A stretch of 25,480 nucleotides of DNA. Source: a virus. The notes below the pieces were generated by a model. The model was not told the origin of the DNA. It worked only from the letters and a program-made list of their open reading frames with translations, and did no database searches. The DNA is taken from IMG/VR virus record IMGVR_UViG_3300021373_003021, positions 1-25,480 of that record, one strand, 5' to 3'. Below are positions 1-9,479 of this stretch, piece by piece. The translations under genes were made by a program, and so were the position numbers. Numbering within the stretch: position 1 is the stretch's first letter; every line of letters begins with the position of its first letter.

Positions 1-1
1 G

Positions 2-1828
2 TCTCTGGACGAGTACTTTCAGGAAAGCCGAGACTTATACAGAGGGTTAATCTCTGAAGCAGATCGGGAAGCCTCTAGATCCGACGTTAGAGAAGCTGCG
101 AAAACTCAATTCCTTAGCGACTTAGGTAAGGCGGGTCTTCTTCTAGCTTCTCCCACAGCTTCTCCAATGAGCTTCTTCGAGAAGCTTTCTGGAGCGGTTA
201 GCGGAAGCGAAATGTTTGATAATTTGGCGAAGCAAGCCGCAGCAATTTCAGAGGCAGAGCGTGGGTTCCGCGATCAAGACCTTAAGCTGGACCTCGCCGC
301 ACTAACGGATGCTCAAAAACGATCCCTTGCGGACCAAGACGCTCGACGCGCATTGCAATTAAAGATGTTGGACGAAGGCGAAACGGATGCAAGCTTGTAT
401 TCTATATTTGGGCCGGATGGAAACCTTATTCAAACACGGGCTTACACGGATTCTGAGCTAAGAAATGTGACATCAAACCTAGGACCCGGATATACTATAA
501 GGGAAACCGCAGAAGAAGATATTTCTGCGACGGGTGGTGGTTCTCAAGAACAATACTTTGTCGTAAATCCCGACACAAATAAGGTTGAACCCTTTGATTT
601 TGGAGCCGGCCCGCAATCTAATATTTCTTTACGAGACGGTGCAGCTTACAACAAAGCGGCGGGCTTATTAGCTGGTTCCGGGCTTGTACTTGTAAGAGGC
701 ACTGACCTTAATCAATTTGGTCAGAGCGGTTCAGGTCGTAATCCAATCAACGTTCGAGACACTACAGGAGCTTACAATGACGGTGCTACTTTTTTAGTTG
801 GCCCTTCTGAACTTAGTGAAATACAAACACAAAACCCCGGCTCTAATTTTGTTGTAACAGGATCTCAAGCTGGCGCTGTGACCGCCAACCTTCTTATCGA
901 AGACAGTAGCGGGGCGCGGAGTATAGCGGCACAGGCAAACAATGGGTTGATTCTAAACGACGGCCTTATTCCGGGCGCTGGTGACTATGTTACAGTAAAT
1001 CAATTGCAAGACGCCGGTTTTAGTAACATAACCTCGATTCCAGACACTGAAGTTACAAAAATGCGTGAGGCGGTAGCGTATGGTAGGTACTTCCGTAGTC
1101 AGGCCGAAGGAAGGTACGACGAACCGACGTCAGAAATGCAAGATTATAGTAAGTCCCAAATTTCTGAGTTAAACGAAGACCCAATAAGCAACAGAGAGTA
1201 TAATGCTCTCAGAAACCGAATAAATTTTGATATGAATCTGTGGTCGAGTGAGCAGAGCGAAGATCTTGTGGCAGCTACCCGAGACGTAACCGGTTTGGGT
1301 TCTGTGGTGGCAAGGGCTGTGGATAGCGCCTTGGGTATCGTTGGTTTCGGTTTTACATCAAAATCCGTACAAGCAAAACAAACAGCTAAACTATTTAATA
1401 AAATGGTACTTCCGGGTCTTGTCACAAACACCTCTCGTGTAAGTAACTTTGACATGGAACAAGTACAGCCGATACTGCTTGACGTTGGTGTATTTGGTTC
1501 CGACTCCACTCAGCTGGCAAAAATGGTTAGGTTGTACGATCTTCTTAAATACAAAGAAGCGGCTATTATTAATACGGGAATGCAAGAGTCTCGTTACGGC
1601 GGTCTTATGACTGCTCAACGGTTTAGAGACTTGCAGACTGACCTTTCTGCTGTTCGAAGTTCTTTAGCCTTCTTCGGCAACAACTTCCAACAAGAGGTTC
1701 TTCAACAGTTCCCTAATCTAAGCGACGAAATGCAAAGAAGTATTGTCAACAATGACCCTGAGCGTCAGGGACTGTACAACGCTATCCGGCAGCAAGACGC
1801 GGCATTTCGTTCGGGGTCAAGCAACTAA
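2..1828 (+). CDS. Structural-type phage protein, 5' end outside window
   Basis: The reading frame is open back to the left edge: the 55 codons before the first in-frame ATG (167) contain no stop, and that ATG has no Shine-Dalgarno sequence. I therefore read it as an internal methionine of a gene that starts outside the window (at least 608 residues visible). The visible N-terminal part is Glu/Arg/Ala-rich and probably helical. The middle is rich in Gly, Asn and Thr, and the C-terminus is polar (ends SGSSN). I see no signal peptide or enzyme motif. It lies 15 bases upstream of another very long gene in the same direction, which suggests a virion, tail or internal-protein operon. The family is not recognised; the structural role is inferred from size, composition and context. 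Confidence 0.8.
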   Translation, partial: SLDEYFQESRDLYRGLISEADREASRSDVREAAKTQFLSDLGKAGLLLASPTASPMSFFEKLSGAVSGSEMFDNLAKQAAAISEAERGFRDQDLKLDLAALTDAQKRSLADQDARRALQLKMLDEGETDASLYSIFGPDGNLIQTRAYTDSELRNVTSNLGPGYTIRETAEEDISATGGGSQEQYFVVNPDTNKVEPFDFGAGPQSNISLRDGAAYNKAAGLLAGSGLVLVRGTDLNQFGQSGSGRNPINVRDTTGAYNDGATFLVGPSELSEIQTQNPGSNFVVTGSQAGAVTANLLIEDSSGARSIAAQANNGLILNDGLIPGAGDYVTVNQLQDAGFSNITSIPDTEVTKMREAVAYGRYFRSQAEGRYDEPTSEMQDYSKSQISELNEDPISNREYNALRNRINFDMNLWSSEQSEDLVAATRDVTGLGSVVARAVDSALGIVGFGFTSKSVQAKQTAKLFNKMVLPGLVTNTSRVSNFDMEQVQPILLDVGVFGSDSTQLAKMVRLYDLLKYKEAAIINTGMQESRYGGLMTAQRFRDLQTDLSAVRSSLAFFGNNFQQEVLQQFPNLSDEMQRSIVNNDPERQGLYNAIRQQDAAFRSGSSN

Positions 1829-1843
1829 ACTAAGGCTTAAAAA

Positions 1844-4800
1844 ATGGCAGTAACTTCTGGAATGAAAGTAGGCGGCGGTTCGGCGGGCATAACTTTAGGT
1901 GTAGCTGGATTGGGATCAAAACAGCCGGATCCTGTTTCCGCATCCCAAGAGGCGGAGCGGGACAGAGAGGCGGCGGAACGGATCCAAGAGGAGGCAGCCG
2001 TAGCCGTAGACGAACTAGGCTTTACTTTTAACCCGCTTGTTTTTGAAAGTTCTGACGAGTTCGAAGCTACTCTTCGATCCTTAAATGCTGAAACACCGAG
2101 CCGGGAAAGTCGAGATAAGCTAGCTCGATATGTCGCCAGTTTTATAGCCGAGCAAAACGCGGATATTTTCGAAGACTTGGGTTATGACACCGAAGACTTT
2201 TACGATTCTTTAATGCGCGGAGACAGCTTGTTACGCGGTAGAATACCCGGTTTTGATCAGCCTACTGGGGCTGATCAAATAGTCAGAAACCTAATTACCG
2301 ACAGTGAGGGTAATCCTCTGCCGGAGGCAACTATTGCGGGAACAGCTTTTAGGTATGCACCTCAAGCAATTGCCGCCCGTCAAGCAATGGTTTCTACCTT
2401 CCCCCGAATATACGGTTCGCTACAGGGAGCGGGACCTGTTAAAAGAACAGTAGCTGCCGGTTTGGGTTCTTTGGCTGCGGGAACTGGTGCAGCTCTTTTA
2501 ACTGACGCGGCTGTATCACAAGCTTTTGGGCCAGAGGCACCTGTATTGCCTACCATGACATCTGCCGTGAAGAGAAATATCGGTCAGACTGCGGTAGATG
2601 CGATTATGGGTCTTTCTTTGTTAAGAGAATTACCCACAGAGAAAACATCTGTCATGGCATCAGCGATACCACGACTTTTGTTTCCAGACCGACCGCAAGA
2701 TTTTGTAGGACCTGACCAACCTACAGGCGCAAAACCTTTTATGCAACGGGGTCTTTCCGGTTTGGAAGGAATGGCTATAGGGGTTGGTCAAAGATACGCT
2801 GCCGCACCGGTAAGAACCATGCTTAGCGAGGTTCCTTCAGAGGCTGGTGTGATAGCCGGGGCGGCCGTTGTACCTTTTTTTGCAAACCCTAATGACGGGT
2901 TAGCTAGGTTAGGGTTTGAGGTTTTAGGTGGTGTGGCGGGAGAAGCCACCACAAGCAGTACCCGTGGCGCTTATAACCTCGGTAACGCGATGGTTAATCA
3001 GATTAAACGGCAGGTTAGTAAAATGGGAGGTGGTGCTAGTTTAAAAGCGGAAGACGCTTTTTTACGAGACTTGTTCACTTCTCTTCGCTTTAATGATGAC
3101 CTAACAGATGAGCAGGTTCGTTTTGCCATAGAAGCTCTAGAAAACCCTCCCCGAGATGCAGCAGGCAACGTCATAGCGTTATCGCCCGCGCAGCTAACAC
3201 AATTACCTACCTTTAGAGATCTTGACAGAACTTTAAGCCAGATTGACGAGACGCGGTTCTTAGAAGAGAAAAATGCGGCGACTTTGCGCTTTCAAGAGTT
3301 CCTAACAAATGAAATACGGGCAACATATCAAAGGAATAATCCAGCACAGCTGGTATACCTGTCTGATCTCCTGTCTATTAAATTCGATGATTCTATTCGA
3401 GATGAATTGGACGCAGGATTAACCCGTGTTCAAGAGGCGGCGGCAACGGTTCGTCGAACTGATACAGAAGACTTAGTTCAGGGCACAACACAACCGGGAA
3501 CAGTTAGGTCTGCGGACCAACTGGGTCAGGCTGTCCTTAACGTTTGGAGCCAGACTTTGGCGGCTAGCCGACGTAGGGAAAGAGCTTTTTACGAAAAAAT
3601 TCCAAGCAACACGCTTATAGATCGTTACTTTAATGCCGACGGAGAGCCTGTAGAATTACCAAACTACATACGGGTTTATGATCGACTTATGGAAGAAGCG
3701 GCTCCTTCCGGATCGGCAACTCAGAGTGAAAGGATGGCTGGTGCACGGTCTGAGTTTGTGGCTCGAATGGGCCGCCCTCTTTCTAATTTTGTGGAACAGA
3801 GCCGGGCTCAGATAACCGGTACGGAGCCAAGTAAGGTGGTTGAAAGTCTTGGCCGACTTAGAGAGGCCAATACAAGGGCTAGACGAGCTCTTGTTGGCAC
3901 CGCTTCTGAAGGAATTGTAGAGGACTTTTTAGATCAGAAAAATGCGCAGGGCGTTGCATATAGAGATCTTCCGTTACAGGAGCGGGTAGACTTGTTAAAC
4001 GCCGAGGCTGATAGATTGAGGCAAATCCTTGGTCCGGGAAATAGACAGATGCGGATTTTATCGGCACAAGCCTATGAGGCTATGGCAAATTTATTAACCG
4101 CTCAAAACCGAGCGGCTTTAATTCCAACAACTCGGACGGGTGAACCACCCTCTTTTCCCACAGTAGGGGAATTGGTGAGTATGCGTTCTGCCGCTTTAAA
4201 TAAAGCAGTTGCGTTAATGGACGGGGCTAACCCGGATAGAGCTCAAGCTCGTCTCTTTTTTAAGATGGTCAGTGCGTTTGACGACGACATTGATAACATG
4301 ACTGAGTTTGCGGAAGACCTTCCTTTAGATGTCAGAACCCCACTGGCCACCGCCAGAGCTTACAGTCGGTCCCTCAACGAGATCTTTACACGCAGCACTT
4401 TGGGTTTACAGATAAACCCAACGAGACATGGCGTACCCACTATTTTCCCCGAAGAAATACCCTACGTTTTTAATCGTGGTGCAAACGAGTTTTTAAATGC
4501 TCGTACTGCGGAAGAGTTTGCAACGCTAAAAAGATACATAGACGAAAATGAGTTACTGGATCCCCGGTTTAGGGGTTCAATAGAAAATCTAGAAAACCCA
4601 GAAAGTCTTTCTGAAGAATTAATTAGATTTGCCGCAGACCAAAATCTTTATAGAATAAATCCAAACACAAATGAGCTTGAGTTTGACACTGCGTCATACA
4701 CTCGGTTTTTAGAAGAAAATAGCGTGGTTATTGACTTTCTAGAGGGTATAGGAAGAAACGTACGGGAGGACTTGGAAAACCCGTATCGTTTTGAGGTCCT

Positions 4801-6190
4801 AAGACTTACGTATGAAAGGCAAGCGGAACTAGACCGGAAAAACGCTTATTCAAAAAACAGTCTGTTAAGCTTTATTACACCGGAACGGGCTGATCTCGTT
4901 TCAGACGGTCCTACCCCGGGCGTAGTACCTAGAGAAGGTACACAAGATCCAACATCTATCATCACCGAATGGATAGACAACCCACAGACAACTTTTGCCA
5001 ATTTAAACAGAACACTGAGCGATATAAACAGCGCCCCGCTTCTTAATGAAATAACAGACGAGGATCGTGTTGTAGATTCTCCCGAAGAGATCATATCGAG
5101 AATTAAAAGCTCGATAGAGGGTCCTACACGAACCGCAAGAGGCCCTGTTTTTGGAAGTGCAAGCTCACGGGAAGACAATTTAATTCCTAGCACACCCGAG
5201 GGTGATCCCGCGCCAGAAGGAACTTATCTATCTAGGTCGGATGCTATTGCTCGCAGAAGGGCCTCAGCCGTTGGAGGTCTTAAAACAGCCATTATTGAAG
5301 ATGCACTGCGTTTTGGGAACATTGAGGGTTCAAACCCAAGCTTTCTAAAAATGCATCAAAGGCTTTTTCAACCTCGTCCGGGGATGAGCGGTCTTAGTAT
5401 GGCAGACTGGATGCTAGAAAACGACCTCTGGACGGCGGACATAAAATCAAGCTTTGAGCAAAGTCTCTCAGAAGCGGTTAGACTTGAGCGAAATGTTAGA
5501 GACGGAATACCTTTTAACCTTGATGAAGCAGACGCTACTTATTTTGCTTCGGTTATAGCTTCCTTAGCTGGCTCTTCTGCTGCGGGTAAGATTTACGGAG
5601 CTTTGGGCGGATCAGCCTCAAGCATTATTGCTCAAAGCCAAGGTGCCCGAGCTGGTAGAGAAGCGCTTGCTCGTCTTCTAGATACTCTTCCAAATGTTAC
5701 TAAAGCTCAGATAGCTATAGAACTCATGAACGATCCTCAGAAACTCGCAGCAGCTATGAGAAGGTTCCAAGAGTTAGGGGAGCCGGGAGTAACAGGCGTT
5801 CCAAAGACTAGATTTTCAGACGATGTAAGAACAACCTTTAACTATATTTTGAATGGGACGGGTGACTATTTAATTTATCGGGGTCTCCAGATGTTAGACG
5901 CCGCCACACCAAGTTCTCCGTCTGTGGTAAGAGAAAGTGCCCGAGAGATTCAAGAACTAACTCGTGAGGATGACGAAGCCGTTGCAGAAAGAGTGCGTAG
6001 TCGAAATCTACCAGCACCAGCACCTGCCCCGCCAGCCGCAGTCCCCGCGCCAACTCCCACGGCCCCCGCGCCACTAGCATCCGTCGATCCGGGGCGTTAC
6101 CAAATGTTGTTTGGGCCAAACGATCCTAATATGGACATCGTTCAACAGCGCTCGGGTCAGCAGGGTGGTATTGGGAGCTTGTTCGGCTAA
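1844..6190 (+). CDS. Very large virion-associated (internal/ejection-type) protein
   Basis: This 1448-residue protein starts at an ATG preceded by AAGG about ten bases upstream. The N-terminus is Gly-rich and is followed by a charged helical stretch. Ala/Gly-rich hydrophobic segments occur around residues 200-230 and 325-350 and could be membrane-interacting. The bulk is long, helical and charged. A Pro/Ala linker lies at about residues 1388-1412, followed by a short tail with RYQMLFGPNDPNMD and a Gly-rich end (GGIGSLFG). I recall similar Pro-linker plus LFGPNDP-like tails in large virion proteins of marine phages, but cannot verify this here. No lysozyme, peptidase or nucleotide-binding motif was found. 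Its length, and its place between two other structural-type genes, fit an internal virion or ejected protein; that role is inference. Confidence 0.75.
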   Translation: MAVTSGMKVGGGSAGITLGVAGLGSKQPDPVSASQEAERDREAAERIQEEAAVAVDELGFTFNPLVFESSDEFEATLRSLNAETPSRESRDKLARYVASFIAEQNADIFEDLGYDTEDFYDSLMRGDSLLRGRIPGFDQPTGADQIVRNLITDSEGNPLPEATIAGTAFRYAPQAIAARQAMVSTFPRIYGSLQGAGPVKRTVAAGLGSLAAGTGAALLTDAAVSQAFGPEAPVLPTMTSAVKRNIGQTAVDAIMGLSLLRELPTEKTSVMASAIPRLLFPDRPQDFVGPDQPTGAKPFMQRGLSGLEGMAIGVGQRYAAAPVRTMLSEVPSEAGVIAGAAVVPFFANPNDGLARLGFEVLGGVAGEATTSSTRGAYNLGNAMVNQIKRQVSKMGGGASLKAEDAFLRDLFTSLRFNDDLTDEQVRFAIEALENPPRDAAGNVIALSPAQLTQLPTFRDLDRTLSQIDETRFLEEKNAATLRFQEFLTNEIRATYQRNNPAQLVYLSDLLSIKFDDSIRDELDAGLTRVQEAAATVRRTDTEDLVQGTTQPGTVRSADQLGQAVLNVWSQTLAASRRRERAFYEKIPSNTLIDRYFNADGEPVELPNYIRVYDRLMEEAAPSGSATQSERMAGARSEFVARMGRPLSNFVEQSRAQITGTEPSKVVESLGRLREANTRARRALVGTASEGIVEDFLDQKNAQGVAYRDLPLQERVDLLNAEADRLRQILGPGNRQMRILSAQAYEAMANLLTAQNRAALIPTTRTGEPPSFPTVGELVSMRSAALNKAVALMDGANPDRAQARLFFKMVSAFDDDIDNMTEFAEDLPLDVRTPLATARAYSRSLNEIFTRSTLGLQINPTRHGVPTIFPEEIPYVFNRGANEFLNARTAEEFATLKRYIDENELLDPRFRGSIENLENPESLSEELIRFAADQNLYRINPNTNELEFDTASYTRFLEENSVVIDFLEGIGRNVREDLENPYRFEVLRLTYERQAELDRKNAYSKNSLLSFITPERADLVSDGPTPGVVPREGTQDPTSIITEWIDNPQTTFANLNRTLSDINSAPLLNEITDEDRVVDSPEEIISRIKSSIEGPTRTARGPVFGSASSREDNLIPSTPEGDPAPEGTYLSRSDAIARRRASAVGGLKTAIIEDALRFGNIEGSNPSFLKMHQRLFQPRPGMSGLSMADWMLENDLWTADIKSSFEQSLSEAVRLERNVRDGIPFNLDEADATYFASVIASLAGSSAAGKIYGALGGSASSIIAQSQGARAGREALARLLDTLPNVTKAQIAIELMNDPQKLAAAMRRFQELGEPGVTGVPKTRFSDDVRTTFNYILNGTGDYLIYRGLQMLDAATPSSPSVVRESAREIQELTREDDEAVAERVRSRNLPAPAPAPPAAVPAPTPTAPAPLASVDPGRYQMLFGPNDPNMDIVQQRSGQQGGIGSLFG

Positions 6191-7353
6191 TGGAAGGTTT
6201 CTTAGACATGCTAAATCTTTCGGAAGGTGTTAAACACGCCTTGCGAAGAGGAGACGTGAAGGAGGCTTTTAGTCAGCAGTTTGATGAAACTGTATCCCCG
6301 GACCATCCCCAATACAATTTAGCGGACGCTAGAAGAGATTTCGTAGTTGGTCAAATGCGAAGACCAAACTTGTACAAAGACGAACGGTATGCGGGTTTGC
6401 TTGACCAAGTCGCACAAGACGTGGCCCGCAACTCTATCTTTGTACAACCTGATGAGGAATTTGATTCAAGAGGCGTTGCAGGTTTTTTTGACCCATCAAC
6501 CATGCAACTTATTTTCCCTAGAAGTGATGCGGAAGATTTTGCAACAAGAACTCAGTTCGACAGCCCTTATGACCAAGCAGTGGCCTCGGCTTCCAATATT
6601 TATGAGGAAGATGCCGATCCGGAAGCGCGTTATAGATACTACAATATGCTACGCGGCGTTTACATGAAACCAAACGAAACAGCCCTTCAGCTGCGAGACA
6701 AGTTGGACAGGGATATTATTAGGAATGATATCCTTGAACAGCTTCTTAAAATTGCTCCCGAGATGTCTCAAAACGTATTTTATCCGGAAGAGCAGCCGGG
6801 CGACACGATTGTGATCGCGGGTTACGAGCTATCGGATGACGGTCAATTACAACCGATGATCAATGACGACAAGACGGTTGCATCTCATGAAGCAATACAC
6901 AGAGCGTTTACCGTAACGGACTACCCACGAAACACTAACTTGCGTAGGGCTTGGGATCAGTCCGGAAACAGCACAGAGGGCTGGACCAGCGCTGCAACGG
7001 CCTATGACAGGCTTCACGGTTTTGAAGAGCTGACAACAAGGCTTTTAACCGCCGCGGGCGCGAACGACAGGGCGTTTTTTGGTGCGGCAGCAGACGCATA
7101 TCCTAGAGCACCTCAATTTGGTTTTAACTATGACACCAAAGAAAAAGTTCGGGAAAAGTTCTGGAAGGACATGTTGGACTTTACCGACCGGTCTCAAGGT
7201 CCTTCCGTTTTAGATACCGCAACGGATTCGTTTATCTTTGACAAAAGCGCTTTGGACAGCTGGGTAACGCCTGCTACAGAGCTTTATTACGAAGGTAAAA
7301 TACCGGAGCCATACGCTACAATATTTGCGCAACGCTATTTAAACCAAGACTAA
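6190..7353 (+). CDS. Phage protein with HExxH zincin-like motif
   Basis: The 387-residue protein starts at an ATG sharing its A with the previous stop (TAATG), so translation is probably coupled. Residues 233-237 read HEAIH, an exact HExxH zinc-protease signature. About 40 residues later comes HGFEELTTR (275-283), where E279 or E280 could be the third zinc ligand as in gluzincin-type metallopeptidases. The segment before the motif (QPMINDDKTVAS) could supply an edge strand. The N-terminus is acidic with no signal peptide. As the last gene of the virion-type operon it could be a virion-borne or maturation peptidase. The motif is seen; the activity and role are inferred. Its stop overlaps the stop of the convergent helicase gene. 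Confidence 0.75.
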   Translation: MEGFLDMLNLSEGVKHALRRGDVKEAFSQQFDETVSPDHPQYNLADARRDFVVGQMRRPNLYKDERYAGLLDQVAQDVARNSIFVQPDEEFDSRGVAGFFDPSTMQLIFPRSDAEDFATRTQFDSPYDQAVASASNIYEEDADPEARYRYYNMLRGVYMKPNETALQLRDKLDRDIIRNDILEQLLKIAPEMSQNVFYPEEQPGDTIVIAGYELSDDGQLQPMINDDKTVASHEAIHRAFTVTDYPRNTNLRRAWDQSGNSTEGWTSAATAYDRLHGFEELTTRLLTAAGANDRAFFGAAADAYPRAPQFGFNYDTKEKVREKFWKDMLDFTDRSQGPSVLDTATDSFIFDKSALDSWVTPATELYYEGKIPEPYATIFAQRYLNQD

Positions 7354-8798
7354 GACAGCCACTCCCTCGCCTCTTCCCCTAAAACTTTGCCGGCTATGTC
7401 GCTCTTCTCTCGAAGCGCTTTCAAAATCTTCTCGTCAATGGTGTTAGGGCAAACTAGGTCTACATACGTTACGTTGTTCTTCTGCCCGATCCGGTGAGCG
7501 CGGTCCTCGGACTGTAGCCTGATTTCAAGATCGTAGCTGTTGCTGTAGTAGATAACGGTGTTTGCTTGCGTCAGGGTGATGCCGTATCCGCCGGTACGAG
7601 CCTGACCCACGAAGAAACGAAGTGGGTCTTCTGGGTCTTGGATCCTGTTCACGATTTCTTGACGCTCGTCTTGCGGTGTAGCACCATAATAGGTTGCGAC
7701 AGTTTCCTCGCCGTATAGCTTAGACAAGTTAGCTGCAATGTTTTTAATGTCGTAGGTATATGTTGCCCAAATGATACACTTACCTTGAGTTTCTTCTACC
7801 GCTTCAAGAAGGTGTGACATGCGGTTGTTGTGTATCGGTTGGATCTCGCCTTCGTCCGGCTGAATAAAACCACAACAAATCTGCTGCATACGCATGATCT
7901 GAGTCAAAACGCTGGCTGTTGTAGACAGCTCACCATTGTCCAGCTTGGCGAGCGCTAACTTTTTCATCTGTAAATACAAGCGCTTCTGCTCTTCGGTGAG
8001 AGACACTTCCCTGCGCAGGTAAACTTTCTCGGGCAGGTCCAAGCAATCCTCTTTCAAAATGCGGTTGCTGAACTTGTCTAGCTTCTTCGTTAATTCATCA
8101 AGCCTTCGGTACCCCGTTATCTTATTAAAGGATCGATGCCCCATGCGCTGAACATGCATTACTGCATACCTGCCCTGAAAAGCGAAATAGCTGCGCAAGC
8201 CCAAAGCTTTTTGATCTAAAAAAGAGCACTGACTAAACAAGTCCATCGGAGACTTTGTTACGGGGGATCCTGTAAGTATGCGCCGGTACTTACTGAGATC
8301 CTTTAGCTTCACAATATTCTTTGTGCGTTTCGCCGTGCGGTTCTTGATCGTCGTGCTTTCGTCCACGATAACCATATTGTCTGGGTTGAAGTTTAAGAAG
8401 TTCATCGCGGCCTGTGCCCCGCGTGGCGTGGAGAAGGCTTCTACATTCATTACAAATATTTTAAGACCATCGAACGGTTGATCTGTAATCTCCTCCAGAT
8501 CCGCCTTGTTCTTGTTTGTTTGCGCGGGTATCCAGCGATAAATCTTGCGCGGGATCCTGTCTGGTAAATGTGTGGGGATTTCTCCGCGCACCCAGTTGTC
8601 GTATACGCCCTTTGGTGCAATAACTAATACCGTGTCTATCTTACCCTGCTCATACAAGATACCTATTGTATCAATGGCAACCTTGGTTTTACCGGTGCCC
8701 ATCTCCATAAATAGCGCGTAGTAGGTCGCGGCCCACGAATCTTTGAGCGCTTTCATCTGGTGCTCGTATGGCTGCGTCTTGAAAACAAAGTCTTTCAT
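7350..8798 (-). CDS. SNF2-family DEAD/DEAH-type helicase
   Basis: I choose the ATG at 8798 (482 residues): GGAG sits seven bases upstream and the protein then begins MKDFVFKTQPYEHQ, a Q-motif-like start. Longer in-frame starts would run into the divergent gene. Superfamily 2 motifs in order are: MGTGKT Walker A (33-38), DEST motif II (146-149), LTGSPV motif III (175-180), and the C-terminal lobe with ARTGGYGITL and SEDRAHRIGQ (motifs V and VI, about 400-439). The 482-residue length fits a bare SNF2 motor without accessory domains. Such proteins remodel or translocate on duplex DNA and are common in phage replication modules. It is transcribed against both neighbours. Confidence 0.95.
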   Translation of the reverse strand: MKDFVFKTQPYEHQMKALKDSWAATYYALFMEMGTGKTKVAIDTIGILYEQGKIDTVLVIAPKGVYDNWVRGEIPTHLPDRIPRKIYRWIPAQTNKNKADLEEITDQPFDGLKIFVMNVEAFSTPRGAQAAMNFLNFNPDNMVIVDESTTIKNRTAKRTKNIVKLKDLSKYRRILTGSPVTKSPMDLFSQCSFLDQKALGLRSYFAFQGRYAVMHVQRMGHRSFNKITGYRRLDELTKKLDKFSNRILKEDCLDLPEKVYLRREVSLTEEQKRLYLQMKKLALAKLDNGELSTTASVLTQIMRMQQICCGFIQPDEGEIQPIHNNRMSHLLEAVEETQGKCIIWATYTYDIKNIAANLSKLYGEETVATYYGATPQDERQEIVNRIQDPEDPLRFFVGQARTGGYGITLTQANTVIYYSNSYDLEIRLQSEDRAHRIGQKNNVTYVDLVCPNTIDEKILKALREKSDIAGKVLGEEAREWLS

Positions 8799-8817
8799 TT
8801 TTTTCTCCAGAAAGTGA

Positions 8818-8846
8818 TTGACGTGTCTGTTGTATGCGATTATATC
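8818..8846 (+). promoter_or_regulatory. Sigma-70-like promoter of the replication block
   Basis: TTGACG at 8818-8823 is followed after 17 bases by TATATC (a 16-base reading gives TTATAT). It lies in the 97-base gap between the divergent helicase and the gene starting at 8896, and points at the latter. A TTGACA facing left (its complement at 8853-8858) overlaps this region and may serve the helicase gene, but its -10 box is poor. Confidence 0.5.
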
Positions 8847-8895
8847 TACCTTTGTCAAGGCCGTACCAGTGCCTTTAACAACGAAAGAGGTAATA

Positions 8896-9477
8896 ATGAT
8901 CGATAACTTAATATCAGAAATGGAAGAGGACTTTGAGGAGACCAGTGCGTCCTCTCTTGAGAAGCTAGACCAATCCGGTCTGTCCTCCATCGCAGCTCTC
9001 GCTCGACAAATCAGACAGAAAGAAGAAAGCATTCAACGCCTTGAGCAGGAGCTTAAGGAAGAGAAGAAAGCTTTGGTAAAGCTAACCGACGAAGACATGC
9101 CCGGCATGTTGGCAGAGGTTGGTGTATCTTCCTTTGTTCTGGAAGACGGATCTACCGTCGATGTCAAACAGACTTACGGCGCTTCCATCTTGGTCAAAAA
9201 CCGCGAAACCGCATTTCAGTGGCTTCGGGACAATGGTTACGACGACATCATAAAGAACAGCGTCTCGACGCAGTTTGGTCGTGGTGAAGATGACGAGGCT
9301 CGCAAGTTCCGTGAAATGGCGGCGAGCAATGGGTTTGAAACTCAGCAGAAAACTGAGGTTCATCCCATGACACTTCGTGCGTTTGTGAAAGAGCGTGTGG
9401 AACTCGGGGAGGACTTCCCGATGGAACTGTTCGGCGCATGGGTCGGACAAAAAGCTGTAATCAAGAAAGGTAAATAA
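8896..9477 (+). CDS. Conserved phage replication-block protein with coiled coil
   Basis: The chosen ATG has GAGG five bases upstream and gives 193 residues; an in-frame start at 8818 would lie in the promoter. Residues 1-35 are acidic. Residues 36-65 (RQIRQKEESIQRLEQELKEE) form a clear charged coiled coil. The rest is a compact domain with GVSSFVLEDGSTVDVK, a Trp-containing WLRDNGYDD segment, FGRGEDD and a C-terminal basic tail (VIKKGK). I know similar proteins as unassigned phage genes next to single-stranded DNA binding or recombination genes. It is two bases from the SSB-like gene and probably cotranscribed and functionally linked. No catalytic motif is visible. Confidence 0.8.
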   Translation: MIDNLISEMEEDFEETSASSLEKLDQSGLSSIAALARQIRQKEESIQRLEQELKEEKKALVKLTDEDMPGMLAEVGVSSFVLEDGSTVDVKQTYGASILVKNRETAFQWLRDNGYDDIIKNSVSTQFGRGEDDEARKFREMAASNGFETQQKTEVHPMTLRAFVKERVELGEDFPMELFGAWVGQKAVIKKGK

Positions 9478-9479
9478 TT

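Noticed and set aside
167-169. ATG as start of the first gene
   Set aside because: No ribosome site, and the frame is open for 55 codons back to the window edge.
8836-8841. Leftward TATAAT before the helicase gene
   Set aside because: The nearby leftward TTGACA is only eight bases away from it, and the hexamer 17 bases upstream is not -35-like.
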